Source: Bedellia somnulentella (taxonomy: Eukaryota > Arthropoda > Insecta > Lepidoptera > Bedelliidae). From it: a stretch of 64,000 bases of DNA. A program made the position numbers and the translations under genes. Positions 36,501 through 43,371 of the stretch are shown here, in pieces; positions within the stretch are counted from its first letter, which is position 1, and every line of letters begins with the position of its first letter. The stretch spans positions 1,922,001-1,986,000 of the forward strand of contig OY755172.1 of the NCBI GenBank assembly GCA_963576735.1. The letters run 5' to 3'. The notes beneath the pieces are model-generated. The model did not search any database, was not told the origin of the DNA, and saw only the letters and a program-made list of their open reading frames with translations.

Positions 36501-39500
36501 TTAGGTTAGGATATAAGTTGCTTCTCCCACCCTAATGGGCAGATGTAATTAAGTTAGGGAAAGAAAACAGAGAGGGAAGGGGGGGCGAAGCCCCCCGCAT
36601 TAAAAAACAATTAATCACCACAAATGTATTTCTGCTAGGTTAGGTTAGGGTTAGCTTGCGTCCCTTAGAGCGGAAATAGGTGACGTCGACACGATGTTAG
36701 GTTAAGTTGTGTAGGTTCATTTAAAAGAGGGAATGTTAATAAAATAGACCAATAATAGGTTTATAGCATGTCACAATTTGGTTAATTTAGATCCCTACAA
36801 ATGTAGCCAAAAGTGTTTTTTTAAGATCTTGTTTGTACTTATTTCAGACCTTGGTAATGTTTATAGACAACCCCATTTTAGAATTTATGAAAGCCTATTT
36901 TAACTTTTTTATCCGCCAATAATTTGTCGCCTTAGAAGAAATTCAATTGCCACAAAAGAAAATCACTGCCAGATAAAAATTAAATAAAACCTCAAAACTC
37001 ATTAAAAAGCCGCCGCTTTCTAGTTAAGATGCTACCTCTAATTAGTCGCCAAAGTAGATTATTTACTATCCATTTTCAGTTTTTTTACGACCCGGAATGG
37101 TATCAATTTGTCGCCGCGTTAAATACATGCCAATAAAAAGTCTCACTCACCGCCACAACGACCTTCCCCAAGATCGCCTCCGGTATGGGCGCGCCGAGTC
37201 TCTTCAGCAGCTTATCGAAGCATGTGGCCATCAGCTCCATACAGATCCACACGTCGGCCTCCGTCACGAACCAGCCGTAGCAGCGCACGATGAACGGACA
37301 GGAGTGGGAACACACCACGTCGAGGTCCATGAGGATGCGTTTCATCTCTTCGGAATCGCTGGAGCGGCGCATTTGCTGGGGAGTAAGTTGGGTTTTAATT
37401 AGGTTCAGGTGTTGTAGGTGGTAAATTTGGTGTAAAGAGCTCTGTGTAATGCGTGCTGCTATGCCACTGATTCATTGTTTAGGAAAAAAGAACCAGTTTT
37501 GTTCGAAGACTCTCCATATATTAGGAATGTGACAGTCTTCTACCCTAAATTCTAAATGATGAAATTTTTAATCACTAGTTTAAACTTACAAATACTTCCA
37601 CAACAATAGATTCTTTTTGAAAAATTGACTATAATGAAAACTACCCAAACTATATTCTATAGCATATATATAACTATATTCTTAACTTGAATATAAGAAT
37701 ATTATATTTGAATATAGAATACTTAGTTAACTTCATCTAAACCTGCTCTTACTCCTTAATCAGCACACTGAACACAAATGTTTGACCACTTAACACAACT
37801 AACCTTGACAGCGATGACAGCTCCTGATGGTTTGTGCAGCATCTTGACAACTTGGCCACAGGTACCGCTGCCGAGCTCCCCAAGGTGCTGTAGCTCCTCC
37901 ATACTGGATTTGTACACAATTCCTCCCACATTGAGCCTGCCACTTGCCTCCTGACATGGGAAAGGAATAAGTTAATTGCATGTTGAGTTGAGTGTTTGCA
38001 ATGAATGAAAGGAATTCTTTTAACCAACCACTCTAAAATAAATTAGCTATTTAGTGTCGGCTTAGAATAGCACTAGCCTATTTCTTCCCCTGAGTGTTTT
38101 TCCCGTTCTTTGGAACCAACTTTACCCCACTCAACTTAAAAAAAATGGCTGAAGTATTTGAAATTCTGAAGTAGTCATGAGTATGGGTAGGTAGGTATCC
38201 AGAGTACTAATGTTTTGCACAGACAATGATAAAAATAGTTAGATAAATTAACCACACATAATAATTAAGGATGGACACATTTGTTTAGGCCTGATGTAAG
38301 ATTCAAACTCTAATTCCTACATTACAAGTGGTCGACTTTCCCACTGAGCTATTAAGGTTGTTATTTAACCACCTCTTAAAACCATGGTTATAACTTAACT
38401 TTATTCCTTAAGCTCACTTTATTTTACAATTGATGGAATATTCAAGCATATGATTTTTTGTGTTCTTTTATAGCGGTTATGTGACTGCTTTCCTAAAAGG
38501 GGAAATGTGGGACTCTGAACATCAGTTGACACATCATATTGATTAAAATTAATACCTAGGCCAACCCTAACAGATATATTTAGTACAAAATTCCTTATAC
38601 CTATACATTTTATATTATTATATTCTTTAAGTCAGCTTTTTTTTGCCTTCACATTTTATATAACTTAAATATTTACCTTGTATACTTCCCGAAATCTTCT
38701 ATCTTGGTCAGCGGCGTGTGGTGACTTTGGTGGAAATGCTGGTATCTTTTTATTGAACACTGGAAATGTATAATATTATTATTAAAAGTTCATCCATACA
38801 TATACTCACGGCTACAAACCCCTAAAAGGGGTAGCCAGAACTAAGGAATTAAAAATTCCTCAGCCACTTTTGGAACTTGCGTGGGGAAAGGATGATGAAA
38901 CAAAGGTTGTTGGTGATGGGTCTCCAACCGCATTGCCCAAAAATCCCTTAAAAGCCCCAATACTGTTAGTTTCCTCTTACGTACATCCACCGGAAGAACT
39001 AGGGTAGTGCTATTCTAAGCCGATACTACACAGCATTCATTCAAAAGTTCATGTCATTACAATAGACAGAACTTTTACTGAGACTACTTTTATTGAGAAG
39101 TTTGGATTACTATTGTGGGTTTCATTATCCAACTAATATTCTATGAGTATTAACTAATAGCTACTTAAGGGGCAAGCTAGAAAACAACATTGCAGATATG
39201 TTCACTTAAGACAATTAATTTATTGTTTTTAACATTACAGCTAACACTTCTTACAATATTTCTAAATTGAAGGCAGTATTCACGTGAATCCCAAATTAAA
39301 TAATATAATTAAAATATATATTTTTTTATATAAGAACAGCATAAATTGGGCACACACAAAATAATAATACTGAGTGAAGTTATTACAATAAAATAAATTT
39401 GTGAATGATCTCTTGAATTCTACATAGATTTATAACATAATGAAAGAAAGACACGGCAAGAAAATCTTATGATCTCAACTTTTTGAGCTATTGCTACTGA

Positions 39501-40481
39501 CAGATGTTTATTTCCATTTTTTAACTAACACCAGAAACAATACTGAGTAACCATATTAATAAATTTTTTTAGGGAAAGGTATTTAATTCACTGTCTTCCT
39601 GGAATTAAATTGGTTTTAAGTAAGTAGTTAAAATTAGAACACAATGCACCTTTTTTATTGCCACATTTAGCAAATATTAACTTAAGTCATATTACAATGT
39701 AGGAAATTTTTAGCAGTGTCAGTTGTGCCAGTCAATGATCCAAATATTCCTGCCCCATCACTCCTTTTGTATTGAATATTTTGTATTCAGCTGAAAGTGC
39801 ATCCAAAAACAGAGAGCATTTGGCAAAACAAATGTGTATAATTTCCCATGGTTTATCTGCAGTACTCAATACTCAGAGTACTCTTCAATGAGCTAACATC
39901 AGAATTATGAAAAAGTTTACTTGTTTAACATGATTTGTTCCATATTTTAATTTATTTACTGATAGAATTGAATACTCTAATAATTGAGCCACTCATGACT
40001 AAGGCACTAAACTAGCTAGACTGTCAATAATGTGTTCAACAAAATGCTTTAGGCTTAATTTTATATTAAAGGTATTAAAGAGTTAAAGTACAATGGGAAA
40101 CATTGATAATTAAATGTGTTACCATTTACAACTTAAAGTATTAGCTAAGACAAAGTGTTGAATAATATAATTAAACAGTAGCAGCTAGCATCTCGGCCTT
40201 TCCCAAGCGAAGTTTACAAATAATCCGAAGTTGATAAACATACAATTATGAAACGTAATAAGAAACGACCACCTTGCCCTGACCTTACACAGATGTTCTT
40301 TTATAATCAAGTTCAGGCTATGCTTAACAAATAAAAATACGGATATTGTGGGGAGTAATATACCTGGCCGAGGTCTCCTAACGCTGCCTGTCCTCGGTGC
40401 ATCAAGACCACCATGGTTGCTTAGAACACCTAAACGTTCCTGTAAGACTTTGACCCTGTCTTCTATTGATGTATTTGACAT
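15101..40481 (-). CDS. hep: MAP kinase kinase 7 / hemipterous (JNK kinase)
   Basis: Dual-specificity kinase that phosphorylates and activates JNK in the cytoplasm. Exons, minus strand: 40364-40481, 38677-38759, 37804-37950, 37151-37375, 34710-34889, 33588-33734, 27828-27904, 27346-27490, 25856-25965, 23503-23604, 23154-23238, 22485-22585, 21347-21429, 20637-20715, 19919-20019, 17074-17185 (probable), 15101-15176. All junctions are GT-AG and phases agree, giving 656 residues. Visible: N-terminal helical segment; glycine loop GSGTCG (94-99); IAVK lysine 116; HRDVKPSN (207-214); DFG (227-229); activation segment S237-K-A-M-T241; APE spanning exons 5/6; then a low-complexity Pro/Ser/Arg tail. MAPKKs normally use the Ser and Thr in SxAxT for activation. 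Without exon 17074-17185 the tail ends at 15076 in another frame. It is divergent with Gapvd1. Identity is firm; the last two exons are less certain. Confidence 0.93.
15233..15298. repeat. Inverted repeat upstream of hep last exon
   Basis: Two 23-bp arms, GATATCCATCAATCATATTC plus CTT and its complement, with two mismatches and a 20-base loop. They sit about 60 bp upstream of the last acceptor on the coding strand. It could hold that acceptor region in a hairpin in the pre-mRNA, or be a small foldback element. Confidence 0.65.
15483..15618. mobile_element. Small MITE (AGGGCAAGCACG ends)
   Basis: It begins AGGGCAAGCACGAGC and ends near CTGCTCGTGCTAGCC. It is about 90% the same as the better-preserved copy at 48384-48516. 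It lies in the hep intron before the last exon. Confidence 0.75.
16150..17073 (-). repeat. Degenerate tandem copies of exon 3' end plus donor (hep intron 16)
   Basis: The block AGATATCGGTGAG (end of exon 17074-17185 plus its donor) recurs on the minus strand as AGATATCGGTAAG at 16992 and 16432, as AGATATCGATAAG at 16874 and AGATATCGATGAG at 16730, and as a looser match at 16167. Upstream exon-like blocks (GTGGAAGC...GGCGC...CCGCCTTTG) recur with it at about 16190 and 16750. Several copies keep a usable-looking donor. The copies are diverged, so this array is older than the one at 23898-25857. Confidence 0.6.
16503..16603 (+). mobile_element. Element with tRNA T-arm-like core, copy 1
   Basis: 11-bp inverted repeats AATAAATAAAG / CTTTATTTATT enclose GAGGTCGCGGGTTCGGTTCC, which resembles the 3' half of a tRNA (T-arm). 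It is followed by AATAATCCCCACATGAGG, the reverse complement of the sequence before the copy at 63121-63262. No complete tRNA cloverleaf is present. Confidence 0.6.
17074..17185 (-). CDS. hep: hep probable exon 16
   Basis: 112 bp open in the incoming phase 1, encoding [20 protein letters not shown] and a Pro/Gly-rich end. It is bordered by CTCGCAG and a strong donor, CG|GTGAGT. It puts the last exon into a frame with many G/C third positions ending at TAG 15101-15103. It is much more GC-rich than its surroundings. Degraded copies of its 3' end and donor lie downstream (16150-17073). I have not seen this exon in known MKK7 proteins, so it could be lineage-specific or optional. Confidence 0.55.
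17186..19918. other. hep intron 15, no other gene seen
   Basis: AT-rich intron sequence without recognisable ORFs or repeat families. Confidence 0.5.
19919..20019 (-). CDS. hep: hep exon 15
   Basis: Encodes [20 protein letters not shown] and an Ala/Pro-rich run. Very GC-rich, with G or C at most third codon positions. Acceptor CCTGCAG, donor GTGAGT; phases 2 in, 1 out. Confidence 0.83.
20147..20527. mobile_element. MITE derived from the 12571-13816 transposon family
   Basis: It starts GGCCTAGACCTCATTATT, then AAAACATACCC and AAAGACATCAAACTAAACA. The right end has the inverted match (TGTTTAGTTTGATGTCTTTT, then AAAAAGGGTATG). A second, inner inverted pair (CTGCCTAGATCAAACTGAG / CCCAGTTTAATCTAGGCGG) is partly shared with the longer element at 12680-12722. 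It has no coding capacity. It sits in hep intron 14. Confidence 0.75.
20637..20715 (-). CDS. hep: hep exon 14
   Basis: Encodes [20 protein letters not shown] then PLLLNN. Donor GTAAGT; phases 1 in, 2 out. Confidence 0.83.
20716..21346. other. hep intron 13, nothing recognised
   Basis: AT-rich with T-runs; a short ORF near 20929 is low-complexity and unlikely to be a gene. Confidence 0.45.
21347..21429 (-). CDS. hep: hep exon 13
   Basis: Encodes [20 protein letters not shown] then HHHMLGHE. Acceptor TTCTAG, donor GTCAGT; phases 2 in, 1 out. Confidence 0.83.
21430..22484. other. hep intron 12, nothing recognised
   Basis: AT-rich sequence without recognisable repeats. A CT-rich block near 22310-22390 was considered as an exon but shows no clear splice borders in frame. 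Confidence 0.45.
22485..22585 (-). CDS. hep: hep exon 12
   Basis: Encodes [18 protein letters not shown] and a basic/His tail. Acceptor TTTTCAG, donor GTAGGT; phases 0 in, 2 out. Confidence 0.85.
22876..22958. repeat. Near-perfect 39-bp inverted repeat (hairpin)
   Basis: The arms 22876-22914 and 22920-22958 differ at one position and are separated by 5 bases. It lies in hep intron 11 and directly adjoins a SINE A-like fragment. Confidence 0.85.
22962..23050 (-). mobile_element. Diverged SINE family A fragment
   Basis: GACAGTGCATCCACGTGGTA, then GGGTGCGGACCTACCGCC and GAATACATTGGCACAT follow the order of the central SINE A body with many substitutions. Confidence 0.6.
23154..23238 (-). CDS. 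hep: hep exon 11
   Basis: Encodes [20 protein letters not shown] and WRPSPA, a proline run from a (CCG)n tract. Donor GTGAGT; phases 2 in, 0 out. Confidence 0.85.
23503..23604 (-). CDS. hep: hep exon 10
   Basis: Ser/Thr-rich tail sequence [16 protein letters not shown] then [10 protein letters not shown]. Acceptor TTCCAG, donor GTAATA; phase 2 at both ends. Confidence 0.85.
23766..23897 (-). mobile_element. LINE 3'-end fragment at the edge of the 98-bp array
   Basis: It matches the 11212-11362 fragment from the ACTCACGCCCATTATTCCC tail to CATGCTCTT, where it is cut off directly by the first array unit at 23898. Confidence 0.75.
23898..25857 (-). repeat. hep: 98-bp tandem array: exon 9 3' end plus splice donor, 20 units
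   Basis: The spacing is exactly 98 bp: CTGCGGCTGCGG recurs from 23898 to 25858, the last being the real exon 9. On the coding (minus) strand each unit holds about 40 bp of the exon 3' end (GCACTGGATCGACCAGGTC...CCGCAG), the donor AG|GTACTACC, and about 56 bp of CA-rich intron. Units far from the exon have CACATAGG and GTAATA variants; those near it are almost uniform with CACGTAGG and GTAGTA. The whole array lies in intron 9. Confidence 0.93.
25856..25965 (-). CDS. hep: hep exon 9 (source of the 98-bp array)
   Basis: 36 codons from [11 protein letters not shown] to [11 protein letters not shown], then AG|GTACTA. Acceptor TTCCCTCAG; phases 0 in, 2 out. The 3' 40 bp with the donor and about 56 bp of intron are repeated 20 times immediately downstream. 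Confidence 0.88.
26255..26650 (-). mobile_element. SINE family A, full length, with 12-bp target duplication
   Basis: Target duplication CTCATGTAAAAT at 26255-26266 and 26639-26650. Read on the minus strand it starts with a tRNA-like head (AGTCCAGTGGGTAGAACAC as box A region; a B-box-like GTTCCAATCC). It continues through the body to the 3' tail CTCTGCCAACCCCTTCGGGG and an (AACAT)n-like end. Confidence 0.9.
26939..27032 (-). pseudogene. hep: Partial duplicate of hep exon 8 3' end with donor
   Basis: It matches 27340-27433 with four substitutions. Three are silent and one changes Val to Phe in the exon reading. It keeps the donor AAG|GTATGCTC but lacks the exon 5' half and any acceptor. It lies about 320 bp downstream of the real exon in the same orientation. 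Confidence 0.88.
27346..27490 (-). CDS. hep: hep exon 8 (end of kinase domain)
   Basis: Encodes [20 protein letters not shown] and then [10 protein letters not shown], matching the end of MKK7 kinase domains. Phase 0 out. The last 85 or so bases and the donor are duplicated about 400 bp downstream (26939-27032). Confidence 0.93.
27828..27904 (-). CDS. hep: hep exon 7
   Basis: Encodes [11 protein letters not shown] and EFKSFVSKC at the end of the C-lobe (last codon split with exon 8). Acceptor TTTGCAG, donor GTGAGT; phase 2 out. Confidence 0.92.
27945..28245 (-). mobile_element. Dispersed repeat F (tRNA-like head, internal palindrome)
   Basis: CCTCACAGCCCATATATGTG and TAGCCCC-like blocks also occur at 55003-55086 in the other orientation. 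The far end has TCAAACCCGAGAACTCCGT, the reverse complement of a B-box-like stretch, suggesting a tRNA-derived SINE. A 15-bp perfect inverted repeat (GTGTTAACCTTACAA) lies at 28109-28145. Confidence 0.6.
28259..28509. repeat. 25-bp tandem repeat, about 10 units
   Basis: Units of CAGTCAATTCTTTTACAATT plus CACAA repeat with few changes. It lies in hep intron 6, just upstream of the LINE. Confidence 0.9.
29128..30238 (+). CDS. LINE ORF1 (PHD-like finger, coiled coil, RNA-binding type)
   Basis: The main open frame begins near 29156: [20 protein letters not shown] then MWTCNLCN, a Cys/His pattern of PHD type. Next is a Ser/Thr-rich linker, a coiled coil near residues 155-200, the [15 protein letters not shown] segment, and a C-terminal basic domain, as in LINE ORF1 proteins that bind RNA and chaperone retrotransposition. 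An ATG at 29128 with the first CxxC (NCTAC) is in a different frame, so an indel near 29150 breaks the start. Translation from a downstream start or a pseudogene state are both possible. Confidence 0.75.
30314..33175 (+). CDS. LINE ORF2: endonuclease and reverse transcriptase
   Basis: 953 residues without a stop. The N-terminal apurinic-type endonuclease has [17 protein letters not shown] near residue 35 and GDFNLPS near 150. The reverse transcriptase domain shows [53 protein letters not shown] and the catalytic YADD near residue 672. A C-terminal region ([19 protein letters not shown]) follows, as in Jockey/CR1 proteins. It nicks the target and primes cDNA synthesis in the nucleus. It appears intact, although ORF1 is damaged at its start. 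Confidence 0.92.
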   Translation: MKLFYQNVNRLRSKLNNVFLNVLNENYDIICLCETNLDSGINSSELIDDRYVVLRRDRESTSSSKSSGGGILIAIKKNISFSRCQHWESEFEDMWVTIYEPTLNIYFIVCLVYLPPDLSSDKYKRWLLLCTDNLIQCQNAHSKTIVLGDFNLPSLTWVPNPKSHGMSMNSSNSDSRSLMLQQLMCLGHLNQYNHISNQNSRTLDLYLSDYEHLLLTECTGISKLDLHHPAFEVDIFSGPKPLKPISKKILNYRKCNIPNCNSSIQAVQWSEVLDGDDIDSITEEFYSVLNSIISKNCPLKRINHNSYPIWFSESLKQCIEAKHKTHRRFKRYGNPRDYDEFSLLRARAKQLIRDCYSDYIDNIESSLFKNNKLFFSFVKSKKCNPTIPDTMFLGNTRKSGAKDVCDLFADFFASVYVKDDKLPPINFHDIKSNITLSEFSVSQSDIALRLSQINENKGAGPDGIPPTFVKSCAETLSYPLAIIFNKSLKKGCFPSQWKKAFIVPILKSGSTNDCSNYRPISILSCFSKVFESFVFDALSFHMKPFLVPEQHGFVSGKSTVTNLMEYTNYIYKAFSERAQVDTVYTDFMKAFDKLMHPIIHGKLEAYGIHGNLLRWLKSYLRNRTQLVALKGYFSRSIHVTSGIPQGSLLGPLLFNIFINDLVSQLYNPCLLYADDLKIFRTVRTPEDCYSLQRDLDTLSNWCRRNHMTLNVAKCFAISFSLRRERILHDYRIGQITIERKTVAKDLGVLVDERLTFTEHCSYVVKKCYSLLGFLSRITKDFKNPSSLIALFKSLVLSNVEYACIIWSPIYNIHINNIESIQKRFTRILATRAGLRRALSSYEARCNHFNLHPLLARRQLQDLVTLHKVINGLMSTSILECICFNVPQRTLRNSRPFLVPIMKTNITANNPVHRMCQLYNSLCASQEDVDSAPDVYHNSLCNFRKKCLNLCVSL
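33588..33734 (-). CDS. hep: hep exon 6 (C-lobe)
   Basis: 49 codons beginning PERIEPP (completing the APE motif) with [19 protein letters not shown] and PYKNC. Donor GTAAGT. The 6-kb intron after this exon hosts the LINE at about 28.8-33.5 kb. Confidence 0.93.
34062..34272. mobile_element. Two SINE C copies in inverted orientation
   Basis: A minus-strand 3' fragment (TACTCACGGCTATAAATCCC...) at 34062-34145 meets a plus-strand fragment at 34150-34272 that ends in GTGAGTATATGTATGTATGT. Together they form a near-palindrome in hep intron 5. Confidence 0.75.
34311..34379 (-). pseudogene. hep: Partial duplicate of hep exon 5 activation-loop end with donor
   Basis: It matches 34709-34777 with one silent difference in the coding part. 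It would encode [20 protein letters not shown] and is followed by the donor GTATGA, where the real exon has GTTGGT. There is no acceptor and no catalytic loop. A further short echo (ATCATACCGCCATAT) lies at 34420-34434. Confidence 0.88.
34448..34680 (+). mobile_element. SINE C copy
   Basis: It runs from TGTCGGCTTAGAATAGCA through GGGCGATGCGGTTGGAGACC to GGGATTTATCGCCGTGA, the order of the complete copy at 56148-56396. Confidence 0.8.
34710..34889 (-). CDS. hep: hep exon 5 (catalytic loop, activation segment)
   Basis: 60 codons carrying [23 protein letters not shown] and the activation segment [16 protein letters not shown]. In MKK7 proteins known to me the residue after the TR of the loop is usually Ser; here it is Gly. 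The SxAxT phospho-acceptor pair is intact. The donor is GTTGGT, weaker than the GTATGA in the partial duplicate at 34311-34379. Confidence 0.93.
35075..35312 (-). mobile_element. SINE C copy
   Basis: Reverse-strand copy from TACTCATGGCTATAAATCCC to ATTCTAAGCCGACACTACA, almost complete, in hep intron 4. Confidence 0.8.
35947..36327 (-). mobile_element. SINE family A, full length, with 10-bp target duplication
   Basis: CGATTTTTAG flanks it at 35947-35956 and 36318-36327. Read on the minus strand, the head TGATAGCCCAGTGGGTAGAA and a B-box-like GTTCAAATCC mark tRNA ancestry. The 3' tail is CTCTGCCGACCCCTTCGGGG and then (GCATAA)n. Confidence 0.92.
36328..37150. other. Rest of hep intron 4, nothing recognised
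   Basis: AT-rich, with AGGTTAGGTTAGG-like motifs near 36640 and no ORF of interest. Confidence 0.4.
37151..37375 (-). CDS. hep: hep exon 4 (N-lobe to hinge)
   Basis: 75 codons with [10 protein letters not shown] and the hinge region [11 protein letters not shown], close to MKK7 orthologues. Acceptor CCCCAG, donor GTGAGT; phase 0 at both ends. Confidence 0.93.
37804..37950 (-). CDS. hep: hep exon 3 (glycine loop, catalytic lysine)
   Basis: 49 codons containing [15 protein letters not shown] and ending in AVIAVK. This is the ATP-binding N-lobe with the invariant lysine, typical of MKK7. Phase 0 at both ends. Confidence 0.93.
38049..38352. mobile_element. SINE C head followed by diverged SINE A head
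   Basis: 38049-38170 on the plus strand begins TAGTGTCGGCTTAGAATAGC (SINE C). 38190-38352 on the minus strand has TTAATAGCTCAGTGGGAAAG and TAGAGTTTGAATCTTAC, a diverged tRNA-like SINE A head. Confidence 0.6.
38677..38759 (-). CDS. hep: hep exon 2
   Basis: Encodes [14 protein letters not shown] and then [10 protein letters not shown], the linker before the kinase domain. Acceptor TTTCCAG, donor GTAAAT; phases 1 in, 0 out. Confidence 0.85.
38793..39042 (-). mobile_element. SINE C copy
   Basis: Nearly full-length reverse-strand copy from ATACTCACGGCTACAAACCC to GCTATTCTAAGCCGATACTA, in hep intron 1. Confidence 0.8.
39043..40363. other. Rest of hep intron 1, nothing recognised
   Basis: AT-rich intron sequence with no repeat family or ORF recognised. 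Confidence 0.45.
40364..40481 (-). CDS. hep: hep exon 1 (start codon)
   Basis: ATG at 40481-40479 begins [18 protein letters not shown], a short amphipathic helix like the N-terminus of vertebrate MKK7. It ends with a basic/proline RRPRP stretch that may serve as a MAPK docking site (inference). Donor GTATAT, phase 1. Confidence 0.85.
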
Positions 40482-41258
40482 GATACCAAGCTAATACTGC
40501 TTTATACTCATTTCAATAAAGAAATACAACACGATATATAAAGATTTTTAATGTAAAATAATAAAACTAATAAAAATGTACATAATCTCACTTCACTCAG
40601 CAAATCAAGCGTTTTTTTTATTTTTATTTTTTTCGCAACCAACAAGCACAACACATGTCATGGAAGAGCCAGCATAGACTACACAGAAAACTTGTGAAGA
40701 GCTTTATTTGTTTAATTCCAAAGTAAAATATAAAGTTTTCATTGTGCTTGTTACTGGGGAATAACTAGATTCAATTTAAGATGGGTATCAAATTTATATA
40801 TATATATATATGAAATATGTATATTGATAGCCTAGTTGCCCTTTGTTATAAAACTTCATTATCTGTGGTAGTTTGCGTCTGGCAAAACGCGGAAAACAAA
40901 AATAGTAGAACTTTAACACATTTTGCATTTCTGAGTGCAGTGCTAAAAAATGGGTCAGAATGGTAGATTCCGTAAACTACACAAGGATGTAAAGTGTTTA
41001 CGTAAAGGGCCGCCCATTTTTCACGAGAAACTTGAAAGGGGCGGGAGGGGGTTTGATAAAAATCACGAAAATAACACAAGAGAGAGGGGGGTGTAGTTAG
41101 ATATCACGTGTTTTAATTCTTTCGTTAAACGCACGATTTGTAAACAGATGAGGTGCGCATCTTAGTCCTTAATTTCAGATAAAATTGAAATTATAGTTTT
41201 AACTGTATTTGAAGATAATATTTTGAACCCACAAATTAATAATCATTTTTTTTTATTT

Positions 41259-41625
41259 TACATAACATAAACGTTCACGCCGTTTATCCCTGAGGGGTTG
41301 GCAGAGGTACCAATACTCCTGAACTCATATGGCAAGTGCCATCTAGTTTCCAGAGAAGGAACCCACGTTTTGCTTAGACAGTGTACTCACGTGATAGGGG
41401 GCAGGCCTATCGCCGTTTTGAACGAATACACTGTCTCATGACTAAGTACAACTCAGCCATGTGGGTTTCCTCACGATGTTTTCCCTCACCGTTAGCAACC
41501 ATGATAAATTAACCACACATATGACTTTAGAAAAGACAAATTGGTGTAGGCCCGTCCCAGGATTGGAACTCACGCCCTTCTGTTTTTCGGGCGGGTGTTC
41601 TACCCACTGGACTATCATGTAAAAA
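41259..41625 (-). mobile_element. SINE family A, full length
   Basis: Very similar to 26267-26638, including the CATCTAGTTTCCAGAGAAGG block and the tRNA-like head near 41600-41625. A clear target duplication was not found. Confidence 0.88.
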
Positions 41626-42226
41626 GTCATAATATTAGAATAGATGAAATATTCGTACATCAGAAAATCGAAATCATTTATATCTTTACAGCAGAACTAA
41701 GTTTAATAAACATTGTTTCACTGTTGCTTTGGTACTCAGAAAATACCCAATAATTATTCATTTTATTACGTGACGTTATTCGAAAACTTTGATTTTAATT
41801 AAATCTAGTTTCGCAATTAGAAATTGTATTTTTTTACATTGTAACAATATTATATAGGATGGTGCTTGAATTTAAAATGGAAGTTTATTACATTGCTTAT
41901 TATTACATAATTTTCGTTCACATTAAAAATAAGTACAAAAATTTGGCCTATTGAGTCTATTTAGTAGAGTTTATATAATAATCAAAAAGAAGGCTGTTTC
42001 ATTTAGGTGTAAAATTAAAAAAAAAGTTATTTTTTTGTATATTTTTATTTTGACTTGATTTTAATGTTTTGGTCATAAAATTTTACAATACTCCTTTTAC
42101 AGTTAGTAAAAAAAATTGTGTTTTTTGTAAAAAACACCTGAGACCTAGTATATTTTTATTAAACTGTGGTGAGAAGTATGTGTAAGAAAGTTTGAGGTTC
42201 CTGTTGTAAAGCATATTTAGCTGTGT

Positions 42227-42713
42227 AATGTCTTCTTAAAATAACATACTCAATTCATTTGTGTGGATGGCATATGAGGTGATTAAGCCTCTACGTGACT
42301 CTTCAAGCGGTTCTTGAGCGTTGGATTCTATTGGATTCTATTGGAAATAAAAAAAAATAAAGTGGTTTGCGATACTTTAATTTTTAATATTTTTTCAGCA
42401 ATGGGGCTGAGGAACTTTGTTTATTCCTAGGCTCTAGCTATTCACTGTTTTAGCTTAAATAGCTCTGCGTATTATTTAGGTTTATAGGAATTTTCTATTA
42501 GGGTATATTTTTTTGGTATTATTTATTTACAGACCCTGACCACACAAAATCATCCCACTTCTTAGCTTTCTGATTGCAATTTATTATTATTTTCTAATAA
42601 AACCAAAATAAAACCAATTTCGGGTTTAAATTGTATGTTTACATGCTGTAGATCGATCAGTAGTAAATTAATTATGTTTTAGAAAATATATTTAAAGTTT
42701 TAAATACTTATAA
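42227..42713 (+). repeat. Direct duplication upstream of Gapvd1, copy 1
   Basis: From AATGTCTTCTTAAAATAACA to AAATACTTATAA it matches 42809-43288 at very high identity, with small indels near GTTGGATTCTATTGG and ATTATTTAGG. Confidence 0.9.
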
Positions 42714-42808
42714 TGGATAATTATTTTGATGAAAATGGATGAAACCCTTATTTTTTCCAAAAATACTATTAATGAAGAGTCCGATAAAGTTGGTCGATGA
42801 AAAAATTA

Positions 42809-43288
42809 ATGTCTTCTTAAAATAACATACTCAATTCATTTGTGTGGATGGCATATGAGGTGATTAAGCCTCTACATGACTCTTCAAGCGGTTCTTGAGC
42901 GTTGGATTAATATTCTATTGGAAATAAAAAAAATAAAGTGGTTTGCGATACTTTAATTTTTAATATTTTTTCAGCAATGGGGCTGCGGAACTTTGTTTAT
43001 TCCTAGGCTCTAGCTATTCACTGTTTTAGCTTAAATAGCTCTGCGTATAGGTAGGTTTATAGGAATTTTCTATTAGGGTATATTTTTTTGGTATTATTTA
43101 TTTACAGACCCTGACCACACAAAATCATCCCACTTCTTAGCTTTCTGATTGCAATTTATTATTATTTTCTAATAAAATCAAAATAAAACCAATTTCGGGT
43201 TTAAATTGTATGTTTACATGCTGTAGATCGATCAGTAGTAAATTAATTATGTTTTAGAAAATATATTTAAAGTTTTAAATACTTATAA
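42809..43288 (+). repeat. Direct duplication upstream of Gapvd1, copy 2
   Basis: Ends about 85 bp before the Gapvd1 start codon, so it may include its promoter or 5' UTR. The 95-bp spacer between the copies (42714-42808) matches the repeats at 44788 and 45990, so the duplication is tied to that dispersed repeat. Confidence 0.9.
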
Positions 43289-43371
43289 GAGTAACAGTGA
43301 AGTGATAATGAACGAAAAGTTTTCACAATTTAGTGTCGAGGGTTAATATTAGTGTTGACAAAGTAAACATA

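Larger units (their letters stand above)
40482..43371. promoter_or_regulatory. Divergent intergenic region between hep and Gapvd1
   Basis: The two start codons face away from each other across 2.9 kb, so the promoters and 5' UTRs of both genes must lie here unless upstream non-coding exons exist elsewhere. It contains a SINE A (41259-41625) and a 480-bp direct duplication (42227-42713 and 42809-43288). No TATA box or transcription start could be fixed. Confidence 0.5.

Noticed and set aside
36540..36720. Telomeric repeat tract (TTAGG)n
   Set aside because: Only scattered GGTTAGGTTAGG-like motifs, not a tandem array of the insect telomere unit.
43333..43371. Upstream in-frame GTG as the Gapvd1 start
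   Set aside because: GTG initiation is not expected in animals; ATG at 43372 fits the family N-terminus.
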